NCBI RefSeq assembly: GCF_015353075.1
Contig: NZ_CP064187.1
Coordinates: forward strand, 2,170,001-2,234,000
Direction of reading: 5' to 3'
Source of the DNA: Rhizobium sp. 007
GTDB taxonomy: Bacteria; Pseudomonadota; Alphaproteobacteria; Rhizobiales; Rhizobiaceae
Length of the DNA stretch: 64,000 nucleotides
The notes under the pieces are model-generated. The model saw only the letters and a list, made by a program, of their open reading frames with translations. It did not search any database and had not been told where the DNA came from. Positions within the stretch are counted from its first letter, which is position 1; each line of letters opens with the position of its first letter. The translations under genes were made by a program, and so were the position numbers. Positions 18,101 through 27,002 of the stretch are shown here, in pieces.

Positions 18101-21058
18101 TGGACGAGACATGTCCGGGCCGGCCGCGACATCTTGCGGCGAGCGCTTGAAATTGCCAACCAGAGCGGCGACCTCACCTTTGCCGGATACAGCTATGTCA
18201 GTTTGAATTCGAACCTGCTGGCGGCGGGCGATCCGCTTATCGAAGTGCAACGCCAAGCGGAGATTGGCCTCACGTTTGCGCAGAAGGTGCGATTCCAGTT
18301 CGTTATAGACCTTGCCAGCGCGCAGCTCGGCCTCGTCCGGACGCTGCGCGGGTTGACCCAGAAATTCGGCTACTTTGACGATTGCGGATTTGACGAACTT
18401 GAGATTGAGCGCCGGTTTTCGCACAATCCAGATTTGGTTCTTGCGGAAACCTGCTACTATGTGAGAAAACTCCAGGCGCGGTTCTTTGCGGGCGACTATG
18501 AGGCAGCCGTCGATGCGTCATTGAGGGCGCAGCGGCTACCTTGGATATCCGTGGCGCCATTCGAAGAAACTGCGGAGCATCATTTCTACGGCGCCTTGGC
18601 CCGCGCCGCCTGCTGCGACTCTGCTGCCGCTGACAAGCGCGTTCGGCATTTGGAGGCTTTGGCCGCCCACCACAGACAGCTTCAGGTCTACGCGGAGAAC
18701 TGCCCGCAGAACTTCGAAAACCGCGCCGCATTGGTCGGCGCGGAGATTGCGCGGATTGAAGGCCGGCCTTTAGAGGCCATGGATCTTTTCGAACAAGCCA
18801 TTCGCTCGGCCCGCGACAACAGCTTCGTCCAAAACGAAGCCCTCGCCTATGAACTGGCCGGCCGCTTTTACTCGGCGCGCGGGTTTGAAGAAATCGCGCG
18901 CATGTATCTGAGGAACGCCCGGCACGGCTATCTGCGCTGGGGCGCCGATGGCAAGGTGCGGCAACTCGACGAGATGTATTCATACCTCCGGAAGGAGCCT
19001 GTGGCCGTTCCGACGGGCGTGGTCGGGACCTTGCTAGAGCAACTCGACCTCGCGATGGTGATCAAGGTCTCACAAGCCATATCGGGCGAGATCGTGCTGG
19101 AAAAGCTAATCGATACGCTGATGCGCACCGCCATGCAGCAGGCCGGTGCCGAGCGAGCCGTGTTGGTGCTTGCTTGGGGGCCTGTGCAGCGGATCGCGGC
19201 AGAGGCGACGACAAGCGGCGATGCGGTGAGCGTGCATCTGCGCGAGGAGGCGATCTCCGAGGCCGTGCTGCCGCAGGCCGTGCTTCAATACGTGCAGCGC
19301 ACGCAGGAGACCATCATGCTCGATGATGCCGCGGGCCAGTCTCCGTTTGCTGCGGATCCTTATGTCCGACAGCGCACCGCCCGATCGGTCCTGTGCCTGC
19401 CACTGCTCAATCAAGCGAAGCTCATCGGGATGCTGTATCTCGAGAACAACCTTGCCCCCCATGTCTTCGCCCCGGCCAGTATCGCGGCGCTGAAGCTCAT
19501 CGCCTCGCAGGCGGCGATCTCGCTGGAGAATACGCGGCTGTACCGCGATCTCGCGGAACGCGAGGCGAAGATCCGGCGCCTGGTCGAGGCCAACATTATC
19601 GGGATCATCATTTGGGATTTCGAAGGTCGGATCATCGAAGCCAATGACGCTTTTCTCCGCATGGTGGGTTACGACCGTGATGATATCGTCTCTGGTCGCC
19701 TGCGCTGGACGGACCTGACGCCGGCCGAGTGGCTCGAGCGCGATGTTCAACAGTTTGGGCCAAAGCTGAAGATGACCGGGAGCTTGCAACCCTTTGAGAA
19801 GGAGTATTTCCGCAAGGACGGCAGCCGTGTGCCCGTGCTGATCGGCGTCGCCACGCTACAAGAAAGCGGGGACCAAGGCGTCGCTTTCGTGCTCGATCTG
19901 ACCGAGCGCAAGCGCGCGGAAGCGGCAGTCCGGCGGAGCGAAGAAGAGCTTCGTGATGTCATCGAGACCGTTCCGGCAATGGTGTGGACCGCCCTGCCCG
20001 ACGGCAGTGTCGACTTTATGAGTCAGCGTTGGCAGGAGTTCACAGGCCTCTCTCCGGAGGAATCGTTGGGATCGGACTGGGGAGCCGCAGTTCACCCCGA
20101 AGACCGTGAGCAACACGAGGGTAGGTGGCGTGCGTCCCTCGACACGGGCCACTCGTTTGAGGCCGAGATGCGTCTCCGCAGCGCTGCTGGTGGAGATTAT
20201 CGCTGGTTTTCGGACAGAGCCGTGCCGCTGCGGGATGAGGACGGAAACATTCTCAAATGGTATGGGTTCGTTGTCGACATCGAAGACCGCAAGCGAGCCG
20301 AGGAGGCGCTGCACAAAGCGGAGGCCGAGCTCGCGCATGTGGCGCGCGTGGCGACAATGGGGGCGCTAACTTCCTCCATCGCCCATGAGCTCCACCAGCC
20401 GCTGGGCGCCATCGTCACCAACGCTAATGCGGCCTTGCGCTGGCTCGCCGGCCAGCCCCCCGACATCGATGAGGTGCGGGAGACGCTGGGGCGCATCGTC
20501 CGGGATGGCCACCGGGCCGGCGAGGTGATCGGGGGGATGCGCGCGCTGATCAAGAAGACCGCCGCCGTCACGGCTCGGGTGGACCTGAACGGCCTCATCG
20601 AGGATGCGGTCGCCCTCGTCCAAAGCGAGCTGCGCCGCCACCGGATTTTGCTGCGGACCGAGCTGGCGGACGATCTGCCGCCCGTGGCGGGTGACCGGGT
20701 GCAATTGCAGCAGGTGATTCTCAACCTGATGATGAATGGCATCGAGGCCATGAATGAGGTGGCGGACCGGCCGCGCGAGCTGCTGATTACGTCGCGTCGC
20801 GAGGCATCCGGGGCAGTGCTGGTCGCCGTGCACGACACCGGCACCGGGTTCGACCCGCAGAGTGCGGAGCAGGTGTTCGCACCGTTCTACTCGACGAAAG
20901 CAGAGGGCCTCGGCATGGGCCTGGCGATCTGCCGGTCGATCATCGAAGCGCACGGGGGGCGATTGTGGGCAAGCGCCAATGAGCCTAGGGGTGCCGTGTT
21001 TCAGTTCACTTTGCCGTCAACACAAAATGAGATTGCTCCCGCCGAGCATGCCGGGTGA
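15125..21058 (+). CDS. Trifunctional Ser/Thr (pseudo)kinase - AAA-like ATPase - GAF/PAS sensor histidine kinase
   Basis: Cytoplasmic signalling protein of 1977 residues; numbering is from ATG 15125, where family similarity begins. An earlier in-frame ATG lies at 15032, and neither has a strong ribosome site. Residues about 10-290 are a protein-kinase fold. HKDLKPANILV at 136 keeps the catalytic Asp, but the magnesium loop reads TGFGIA instead of DFG and no VAIK lysine is seen. Residues about 310-900 are a large ATPase with Walker A GYSGIGKSAIV at 339 and Walker B LALFLDDLQWLD, followed by a helical-repeat region. Then come GAF, two PAS domains, and a histidine kinase with H-box SSIAHELHQPLGAIVTNANA (His about 1754), N-box VILNLMMNGIEAMN and G-box GLGMGLAICRSI. 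No response regulator is adjacent. Confidence 0.93.
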   Translation: MACGNRPLALGADGDNALEVLWEDSERVFCRGQRLCADGQWNAVLAVLPAAEHLKPSSLDRLAHEYQLKDELDGAWAVRPLELVSEGGRTMLVLEDPGGEPLDRLIGKPMEVGNFLRLAISIAVALGKVHQRGLIHKDLKPANILVTGSGAEVRLTGFGIASRLSRERQSPEPPEVIAGTLAYMAPEQTGRMNRSIDARSDLYALGVTFYQMLTGVLPFTAADPMEWVHCHIARQPVPPTERLKEIPAAVSAIIMKLLAKTAEERYQTAGGVERDLRRCLDQWETEGRIGEFPLGEYDTPGRLLIPEKLYGREREIEILLAAFERVVTSGTPELVLVSGYSGIGKSAIVHELHKVLVTPRGLFASGKFDQYKRDIPYATLAQAFQSLIRGLLAKSDVDLALWRDALLEALGPNGQLMVDVVPELKLIIGDQPPVPELPPQDAQRRFQLIFRRFISVFARPEHPLALFLDDLQWLDAATLDLLEDLLTRSDVQHLMLIGAYRDNEVTAAHPLMRKLDAIKTAGGKVAEITLAPLTQDHLRQLIADALHCQPERAAPLAQMMLDKTGGNPFFVRQFLFSLAEERMLTFDHDAACWSWDLERIHAKGYTDNVVHLMVGKLARLPPETREALQQFACLGNIADTTMLSLVLETPEEQVPEALWPAVAHELLERLAGAYRFVHDRVQEAAYSLIPEERRGELHLRIGRLLAANTAPELIDDYVFDIVSQLNRGSALITSAEEREQLAKFNLLAGRRAKASTAYAAALNYFVAGTTLLPEDAWERQHQLAFALELNRAECEFLIGALADAEERLAQLSNCAVCSDDKAAVACLRIDLYTALGQTSRSVAVGLDYLRQHLGIDWSPHPGDEDARREYARIWLQVGSRTIEELIDLPLMSDPASLAALDVLTKLVSAVWHTDANLACMAICGAVNLSLERGNSDGSCYHYVSLGHVAGPRFGDYAAGFRFGRLGYQLVEHRQLKRFQARTYKDFAAHVLPWTRHVRAGRDILRRALEIANQSGDLTFAGYSYVSLNSNLLAAGDPLIEVQRQAEIGLTFAQKVRFQFVIDLASAQLGLVRTLRGLTQKFGYFDDCGFDELEIERRFSHNPDLVLAETCYYVRKLQARFFAGDYEAAVDASLRAQRLPWISVAPFEETAEHHFYGALARAACCDSAAADKRVRHLEALAAHHRQLQVYAENCPQNFENRAALVGAEIARIEGRPLEAMDLFEQAIRSARDNSFVQNEALAYELAGRFYSARGFEEIARMYLRNARHGYLRWGADGKVRQLDEMYSYLRKEPVAVPTGVVGTLLEQLDLAMVIKVSQAISGEIVLEKLIDTLMRTAMQQAGAERAVLVLAWGPVQRIAAEATTSGDAVSVHLREEAISEAVLPQAVLQYVQRTQETIMLDDAAGQSPFAADPYVRQRTARSVLCLPLLNQAKLIGMLYLENNLAPHVFAPASIAALKLIASQAAISLENTRLYRDLAEREAKIRRLVEANIIGIIIWDFEGRIIEANDAFLRMVGYDRDDIVSGRLRWTDLTPAEWLERDVQQFGPKLKMTGSLQPFEKEYFRKDGSRVPVLIGVATLQESGDQGVAFVLDLTERKRAEAAVRRSEEELRDVIETVPAMVWTALPDGSVDFMSQRWQEFTGLSPEESLGSDWGAAVHPEDREQHEGRWRASLDTGHSFEAEMRLRSAAGGDYRWFSDRAVPLRDEDGNILKWYGFVVDIEDRKRAEEALHKAEAELAHVARVATMGALTSSIAHELHQPLGAIVTNANAALRWLAGQPPDIDEVRETLGRIVRDGHRAGEVIGGMRALIKKTAAVTARVDLNGLIEDAVALVQSELRRHRILLRTELADDLPPVAGDRVQLQQVILNLMMNGIEAMNEVADRPRELLITSRREASGAVLVAVHDTGTGFDPQSAEQVFAPFYSTKAEGLGMGLAICRSIIEAHGGRLWASANEPRGAVFQFTLPSTQNEIAPAEHAG

Positions 21059-21458
21059 CTGCCAGTGGCGTGAGCCTGCGAGTCCTGATTGGACGGTAGC
21101 TGAGAGCCGTCCGACAATGGCACGGGTTCTACTTCCTGCATTCAAGCCTGAGAGGCCGCAATAGCTTCGGTTCATTACGCAACCAAGGGCAGGAAATATC
21201 CTTTGTCGGCTGACAAGCCTGGCTTCTCCGCGTCTGACCACTGACCACCAACCCCTTGCGGGTCATTCCGGAATATCTCGATGTGGGGCGGCTTCGGGCC
21301 AGCAGCGGAAGATCGCTGACTTCCGGAATGCGCCAGCTAGTCTAGCGGTCGTTGACATCAGGCTCAAATGTCCGCAGCGGACCAAACCGTGGCGTGGCGT
21401 TGCCGTGACTGTCCTCGAGCGCGAATGTTCAAGCGCGTTCAGAAAGGGAAGCACCTTA
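21059..21458 (+). other. 400-bp non-coding stretch
   Basis: No recognisable gene, RNA or repeat is seen between the giant kinase and the nitronate monooxygenase remnant. It is probably eroded sequence. Confidence 0.4.
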
Positions 21459-21691
21459 ATGGATGCCGATGGACCAATTGTCACTCCTTTCACTCGCCTG
21501 CTCGGTATTCGCCATCCAATCGTGTCAGCCCCGATGGGGCGTGCCTCACGGCCGGACTTGCCGCAGCAGTGACCAACGCCGGCGGCCTCGGCGGGCTTGG
21601 TTTCAGTTGGGACAGCCCACAACGCATCGAAGAGCTGGTTGGTGCCATGCGATGCTGGGCGCATCAGGTGTGCTTTCGGACCCATTGCTGA
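21459..21691 (+). pseudogene. Nitronate monooxygenase, truncated and frameshifted
   Basis: ATG at 21459 opens MDADGPIVTPFTRLLGIRHP, then IVSAPMG. This is the N-terminal FMN-binding signature of nitronate monooxygenase (2-nitropropane dioxygenase family). The frame then ends at a TGA, while a neighbouring frame continues with GLAAAVTNAGGLGGLGFSWD and IEELVGAM before the homology stops. The family is about 320 residues, so about three quarters is missing. It is the first of five decayed genes on this strand. Confidence 0.75.
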
Positions 21692-21797
21692 CGTGTCTGC
21701 GAGGCGGCAATACTGAAACCATCAGCCCCCTCGCATTCCCGTAGTCCGACCAATTGTGTCCAGTGACTTTTAACCGCAACTGTGCGATGGGCACTCT

Positions 21798-22198
21798 ATG
21801 AAGACCCTGCGGCTCATACCGCGAGACAGGATATCTGCAACAGCCATTGCGATGCTGCTCGCTTATCTGTTGCTGTTGCAGTGCTCTTGTCGGGCACGTC
21901 GCAAGGAACAATGGCAGCCCCTGCGGTCGATCCGCTCCACGCCATCTGCTTCTCATCGGGGTCCGTTGGCCAGGCAACGGACGATGAAAGCCCGGCCAAG
22001 AAGTCGATTGACTGCCGGTGCGGCATGCTCTGCCGCCTGGCTTCAACAGACATGCCGGCGATCGTCGGCGGAGAGGACCCGGTCGCTTTTGCCGCCCTTG
22101 AAGTTGCGATCGGCGCGGCGATTCTCTTTGAAGAGGTCGCCTCGCTGCCGCTCCGTCGTCTGATCGCCGAGCCTCGCGCCCCTCCGCTTTTCTCCTGA
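21798..22198 (+). pseudogene. DUF2946-like exported protein, frameshifted
   Basis: The first frame gives MKTLRLIPRDRISATAIAML followed by a leucine-rich membrane segment. After about 30 codons the homology shifts frame to LLSGTSQGTMAAPAVDPLHA, and on to CRCGMLCRLASTD. This cysteine pattern is typical of DUF2946 proteins, which often accompany PepSY or copper/iron genes. It ends in RAPPLFS at 22198. A single-base deletion near 21885 explains the break; a sequencing error is the alternative. It lies directly before a PepSY pseudogene, matching the usual neighbourhood. Confidence 0.6.
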
Positions 22199-22263
22199 TA
22201 TCGCCGTTCAATCGCCGACCGCACATCGCGGATTGGCCGAGTTTTGATGTTTTGGAGTCACCA

Positions 22264-23229
22264 ATGACGGACCTGATCATCGGGCAGGAGACCACCGGCG
22301 CTGCCGTGCCACCCGCGTCCGACCTCTATCGCGCCGTGTGGCGCTGGCACTTCTATGCAGGCCTGCTGATCCTGCCTTTTATGATCACTCTGGCGATCAC
22401 TGGAGGCCTTTATCTCTTTCATAGCGAGATCGACGCGGTTGAAGCGCCGGGTGTTCTGGCGTGACACCCATGCGATCACCGGTATCCTCGTCGGCTTCTT
22501 CATCGTCTTCCTGGCCATCACCGGCATGCCCTGGTCCGGCGTCTGGGGCGCGAAGATCAACGAATGGGCGAATGGCAACAATTTCGGCTATCCGGCCGGG
22601 GTCCGCGTCGCCGTGCCGATGTCCGACGAACATCTCGATCATGTCGCGAAGACGTCCTGGTCGCTCGAGCAGGCACAGGTGCCGCAGTCGCCCGACCATC
22701 AGCACGGCGCTACCCCGATCGGCCTTGATGAAGCGGTCGCCACATTCGACCGCCTCGGCCTGCATCATGGCTATGCAATCAACGTCCCGACGACGTCGAC
22801 CGGCGCTTATACTGGCTCGGTCTATCCCGACGATCTGTCGCAGCAGCGCGTAGTGCACCTCGACCAGTATTCCGGAAAGCCGCTCATCGACATGAGCTAT
22901 ACGGACTATGGGCCGCTCGGCAAGTGGCTCGAATGGGGCATCAACGTTCATATTGGGCAGGAGTTCGGGCTGGCGAACCAGATTGTGCTACTTGCGGTCT
23001 GCATCGCGATCGTCATGCTCGCAGTCTCTGCCGGCGTCATGTGGTGGAAGCGCCGGCCGGCGGGCTCGCTCGGCGTGCCGCCCTGCCGTCCGACAAGCGG
23101 GTGTTTCGGTGCCTGCTGGCAATTCTGATCGCTGGAGGTATCGTCTTTCCGCTGGTCGGACTATCTCTCGTGACTATGCTTGGGTTGGATTGGGGCTGCT
23201 CGAAGCTTTTGAGGCTGCGAACGGCCTGA
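22264..23229 (+). pseudogene. PepSY-associated membrane protein, deleted and frameshifted
   Basis: The N-terminal part (MTDLIIGQETTG; VWRWHFYAGLLILPFMITLA) stops at about 22464. A second frame starts at VFWRDTHAITGILVGFFIVF and contains GMPWSGVWGAKINEWANG, and on to WWKRRPAGSLG. A third frame supplies LLAILIAGGIVFPLVGLSLV. The family's central region between the first helix and the VFWRDTH helix (roughly 100 residues) is absent. An internal deletion plus two frame changes make it non-functional. Intact relatives are inner-membrane PepSY/iron-reductase-like proteins. Confidence 0.8.
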
Positions 23230-23271
23230 ACGAAGACGTCATCGCCGGAATGGCGTCCTCCTCGCGACCGC

Positions 23272-23440
23272 GCACATGCACACCGACAAGGCAATGCCTT
23301 CATTCAGGTCATACCTGGCCGTGCCGGCGACGTGAATGACTGCATCAGCGTCCTGACTGGCGAGTTCCGGTGGCTTGATGCCAAGGAGGTGACGCTTGTC
23401 CTTTCGAAGCCCGAAGCCGGCATTGAGCCGTTCACCGCAC
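23272..23440 (+). pseudogene. CopD/copper-resistance protein C-terminal remnant
   Basis: Fragments in shifting frames read HMHTDKAM, then FIQVIPGRAGDVNDCIS, and LDAKEVTLVLSKPEAGIEPF. These match the C-terminal extracytoplasmic domain found at the end of CopC/CopD-type copper-resistance proteins. No transmembrane portion survives. It adjoins the PepSY remnant, consistent with an ancestral metal-handling cluster. Confidence 0.55.
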
Positions 23441-23449
23441 CGCCAGATG

Positions 23450-23877
23450 ATGGCAATCGAACCGGGCGACAACGACAAGCTCAAGGAGCTTGAAGGCCTG
23501 CTCACTCTGGACGGCACCAAATTCCGGTATTTCACCGGCGTCTCGCGCCCGGAGCTGGTGTGCCCCGATAGCTACGTTCTGGACCAGTATTATCTCGATC
23601 TGCCAGGCAGAAAGGCGGCTCAGGTAGCCCTCCTTCTCGACTACAGAACCAATCCGCCGCAGTACCCTGTTGGCAAGCCTGGATGAGGGCGAATAAACCC
23701 CCGGCTCTGATCACGTGGGCGTAACGACCCGCTTTTCACTGCACCCGGGCGGAGGCCTACCGTGCCGACCCGCCGGACGCCAAGCTTCATTTCTCTGAAA
23801 CCGGCCATTTCGCTCTCAAGGAATACCTGAACGAAATCGCCGCTTTGATCTCCGAATTTCTAACGAGCTTTAGGTGA
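23450..23877 (+). pseudogene. Alpha/beta hydrolase C-terminal remnant
   Basis: The first frame gives LLTLDGTKFRYFTGVSRPEL, then VLDQYYLDLPGRKAAQVALL and DYRTNPPQYP, breaking near 23685. Another frame continues AYRADPPDAKLHFSETGHFA with the catalytic His, ending at 23877. The nucleophile elbow half of the family (about 290 residues) is missing and part of the cap is lost. Haloalkane-dehalogenase-like hydrolases share these blocks. Confidence 0.7.
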
Positions 23878-23999
23878 AGCGTCCACGGAACCGAGCGACA
23901 ATATCCCTCGGTATAGGCCCGCGATATCCAAGATCAATATTCGGGGCGTGGGGGGCTTGCTAAAGTTTCTGAACGGAAACCAACTCGGACATCACGACA

Positions 24000-24257
24000 A
24001 TGCGACACGTCCCCACCCGCGACACTTCTCGCGGACACGCGCTACCCGTTGCGTTTGCCGGAATAGTACTGAGTATGATCGGCGCTTATGCCGTCGGCCT
24101 CGCCCTCATGTCGACAAAGCCCGCCGGGACGCGTATCTACGTCCCCATCCTTGCCGAATGCGCCATTCCCGAGTGCGGGGCATCGCCGGGGGCGACCTGC
24201 TCCGTCAACGGCGAGTTTGTCCGTATGAAGGTCGGACCGACCGAGCGATGTTCATAA
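24000..24257 (+). CDS. Small hypothetical membrane-anchored protein, 85 aa
   Basis: Possible small exported protein. After a charged N-terminus, a hydrophobic helix (VAFAGIVLSMIGAYAVGLAL) is followed by a short region with four cysteines (CAIPECGASPGATCS and a near-terminal Cys). There is no strong ribosome site before ATG 24000. No family is recognised. The Cys spacing makes a folded periplasmic peptide plausible, but the neighbourhood is decayed, so this may be a remnant. Confidence 0.4.
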   Translation: MRHVPTRDTSRGHALPVAFAGIVLSMIGAYAVGLALMSTKPAGTRIYVPILAECAIPECGASPGATCSVNGEFVRMKVGPTERCS

Positions 24258-24346
24258 AAGGTGCACGCCTTCCCCACGCACGTACCGGCGAAGGCAACGT
24301 AGCAAGCAACTGAGTTCGCCTGCATCCCCCACACCGGAGCGATAAC

Positions 24347-24622
24347 ATGGATGTGATCACGAACCTCAACAAGATGACGCCAGGCGAGAAGTACGGCGTT
24401 ATTCGTCTCCTAAGCCGCAGGCTCCACTTCTCCGCCATTCTGGCGAAGCAACGCGGCGACGATTTCTGGGACAGGTTGGAGCGCCTGGCCGATCGGCTGC
24501 TCCGCGAGAGCGATGCTATGGTCACGGGGGGACCGTGCATCTCCGATCCCATCCTGGTCGAGGCAGCGGACCTGCTCGCTCGGTTCGACAACGCGGCCGT
24601 TGAAGACGTTTCCAAAGGATGA
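24347..24622 (+). CDS. Hypothetical protein, 91 aa
   Basis: Helical cytoplasmic protein beginning MDVITNLNKMTPGEKYGVIR and ending DNAAVEDVSKG. A GGAG lies 7 bases before the ATG at 24347. No family is recognised, and no membrane segment or signal is seen. It stands alone between the decayed stretch and the polysaccharide operon. Confidence 0.5.
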   Translation: MDVITNLNKMTPGEKYGVIRLLSRRLHFSAILAKQRGDDFWDRLERLADRLLRESDAMVTGGPCISDPILVEAADLLARFDNAAVEDVSKG

Positions 24623-24836
24623 TTTGAGTAACACGTCAAGCAACATTGGTGAATCGCAGAAAAATGTCGATCTTAACTCCGTTCTATCGAAACATATTCT
24701 GATTAACGGATAGAAAACCCGGTTTGCCTACCGATCGCTGACATAGAGCATAGAAGCTTGAATGATAGCCAACTCCCAACCGTTGAAGTTCGAGGTTTCC
24801 TGAGGCATCCGGACCAAGCGTTAGCAGTCGTTCCGC

Positions 24837-27002
24837 TCACTCCGCCAGAGGCGGCGCAGCACTCGCCGCTCCGATCCGCAAAAGCGGCGCCCTTGGTGCA
24901 ACACGCGACCTCCGCCACCGTAGCAGAGCCTGCCGCGATCTGACGCTGACGGCGTGCTTTTCGATGCTACCGGCAAGCTTCGAGGGGCGATCGAACGCGC
25001 GGCGCCAGAGGCCGCGGATGGCGGCCAGCGGATAGGCGCGGGTGGGCATGGCCTGCGGCATCTCGCTGAACAGGCGCTGGATCATCTTCCGGCGTACATC
25101 CTCGGCGGTCTGCCGGATTTCCCAGTCGTAGCGGCGGTCCCGGACTGCGACGATGGACATGGATAGGCCGAGGCGCGCCCTATCCACGCCGCTCACCCTG
25201 CCCGCGACGTCGAAGTCGGCGAAGGGCGAAAAGATCACGATGTCGCCTGCACGAATCTGCCCGGCCGTCCGATTGTCATGCAGCGTGATCTCGGCCTTGC
25301 TGATTGAAATGGTGTCGACCGTGCAGGGCATACGATTGCCGTCGCGTGCAAGATCTGCCTGCCGTGCGACCGGAAACCGGATGCTGTCAAGCGGCTCGCG
25401 CGGAAGTTCTATGCAAACGAGCAGGGAAACGAAGGCATAGACCATGACGACCATGCCCCACGCGACGCTGAAGCCGTCGAGGTCGTTGTAGGTGCCCATC
25501 AGGGGACCGTTGAGCATACCCATGAACGTCAGGATGATGACCAGGAGGAACGTCCCGGCGATCGGGTAAAGAACATCGACGCGCGCCCGGTCCTCGCCCT
25601 TGGCCGTGACCTTGAACGGCCGCCCGAACGGATGGATGAGGGCGTGAAGCAGGGCGATCGTGATAGGGATCGCCGACACCATTTGCGACACTTCCGTAAA
25701 GAGCGGCATGCTGCGCCGGCCAGAAACCCAGGCATGAAATACCCACATGCCGCCGACCATCGGAAGCGCATAGAGGAAGAAGGCTTCCGGTTCCATCTGG
25801 ATCGCCGGCAGGCCGAGGAAGTAGTAGAGGATCGGCGCTGCCATCAAAAGCAGGATGAACGGGCGGCAGAACCAGAAGAGCAGTCCGTGGAAATAATGCA
25901 GCCGTTGCAGGAAGGTGTATCCGCGGCCGAAGAACGGGCCATCCCGGAGCAGCGCGACCTGAATGGTTCCGAGGCACCAGCGGCAGCGCTGGGTAATATA
26001 GCCTGAGAGGCTTTCGGCCGAGAGCCCGACGCTCAGGCGTTCGTTCAGCCAGCGGGTCTTCAAGCCCTTCTGCAGCAGCCGGTAGGTCAGGTGGATATCC
26101 TCCGTGACCGTTTCCTGCGGCATGCCGCCAATCAGGCCGAGCGCATCGCGCCGAACGATGCAGGACGTGCCGACGCAAAAGGCAGCCCCCCATCCGTCCT
26201 TCGACGGCTGCATGACGTCGAAGAAGATGCGCTGGTCATCGACCCATGCCTTCGATGCCAGGAGGTTATGCTGGACGGGGTCGGCATTGTAGTAGAACTG
26301 CGGTGTCTGGATGAGCCCGATCCCTGGATCGGCGAACTGGCCGACGGTGCGCTTCAGGATGGCGCGTTGCGGCGCAAAATCGGCGTCGAGAATGAGGATG
26401 AAGGGCGCGTTGGTCTCCTTCGCCGACTGCCGGATGGCATTGTTGAGATTGCCGCCCTTGGCGCCCACATTGTCGCCGCGCCGCAGATATCGCACGCCAA
26501 CCTCGGTGCAATAATCCTCCAGCCAGTCGCGGCGTCCGTCATCGAGCACCCAGACAGTGAAATTCTGATAGTCGATCGCCTTTGCGGCAAGGATCGTGCG
26601 CTCCAGAATGGATAGCTCTTCATTATAGGTGCAGATGAAGACATCGACGGCCGGCGGCGATGCGGCGCCGGCGATGGTGAGTTCGCTCGCGTCCGCAGCC
26701 GCACTGTGGTCCGTCCGCCGGAAGAAAAAGACGATCGAAAGCACCGTATAGAAGATGACGACGATTTCGAAAGAGAGATAGGCGCGCGGCCACAGCGCAT
26801 AGGCGCTCCATTCGAAGTCCGGCAGCGTCTTGGTGATGCGGAAATAGAGATAATTCAACAACATGACGATGAGGATCATGCCGAAGATGACGCGATCCTT
26901 GCCCCGGCGGCTGTCGAGCAGCCAGGCGCAGCCCATGATGAGCGCAAGCGCCAGCAGCGAGAAGAGAATGGCGTCCGAGAGAGTGACTACTTCGGGGGAC
27001 AT
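24837..27002 (-). CDS. GT2 beta-glucan/cellulose synthase-like catalytic subunit (BcsA/BgsA-like)
   Basis: Inner-membrane processive glycosyltransferase of 721 residues, predicted to polymerise UDP-glucose and export the chain. Two N-terminal helices precede the GT2 domain. This carries the D,D,D,QxxRW signature: DDG at 154-156, DAD at 206-208, TED at 300-302 and QRCRW at 338-342. More helices follow, then a C-terminal beta domain (about 545-640). RDGNR there gives the RxxxR half of a PilZ site, but the (D/N)xSxxG half is degenerate (DTISISKA). No BcsB gene is present. Instead an HlyD-like gene is in the operon, as in the bgsBA mixed-linkage beta-glucan system of Sinorhizobium meliloti. ATG follows AAGGATAGCCC and overlaps the upstream gene by 16 bp. 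Confidence 0.88.
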   Translation of the reverse strand: MSPEVVTLSDAILFSLLALALIMGCAWLLDSRRGKDRVIFGMILIVMLLNYLYFRITKTLPDFEWSAYALWPRAYLSFEIVVIFYTVLSIVFFFRRTDHSAAADASELTIAGAASPPAVDVFICTYNEELSILERTILAAKAIDYQNFTVWVLDDGRRDWLEDYCTEVGVRYLRRGDNVGAKGGNLNNAIRQSAKETNAPFILILDADFAPQRAILKRTVGQFADPGIGLIQTPQFYYNADPVQHNLLASKAWVDDQRIFFDVMQPSKDGWGAAFCVGTSCIVRRDALGLIGGMPQETVTEDIHLTYRLLQKGLKTRWLNERLSVGLSAESLSGYITQRCRWCLGTIQVALLRDGPFFGRGYTFLQRLHYFHGLLFWFCRPFILLLMAAPILYYFLGLPAIQMEPEAFFLYALPMVGGMWVFHAWVSGRRSMPLFTEVSQMVSAIPITIALLHALIHPFGRPFKVTAKGEDRARVDVLYPIAGTFLLVIILTFMGMLNGPLMGTYNDLDGFSVAWGMVVMVYAFVSLLVCIELPREPLDSIRFPVARQADLARDGNRMPCTVDTISISKAEITLHDNRTAGQIRAGDIVIFSPFADFDVAGRVSGVDRARLGLSMSIVAVRDRRYDWEIRQTAEDVRRKMIQRLFSEMPQAMPTRAYPLAAIRGLWRRAFDRPSKLAGSIEKHAVSVRSRQALLRWRRSRVAPRAPLLRIGAASAAPPLAE

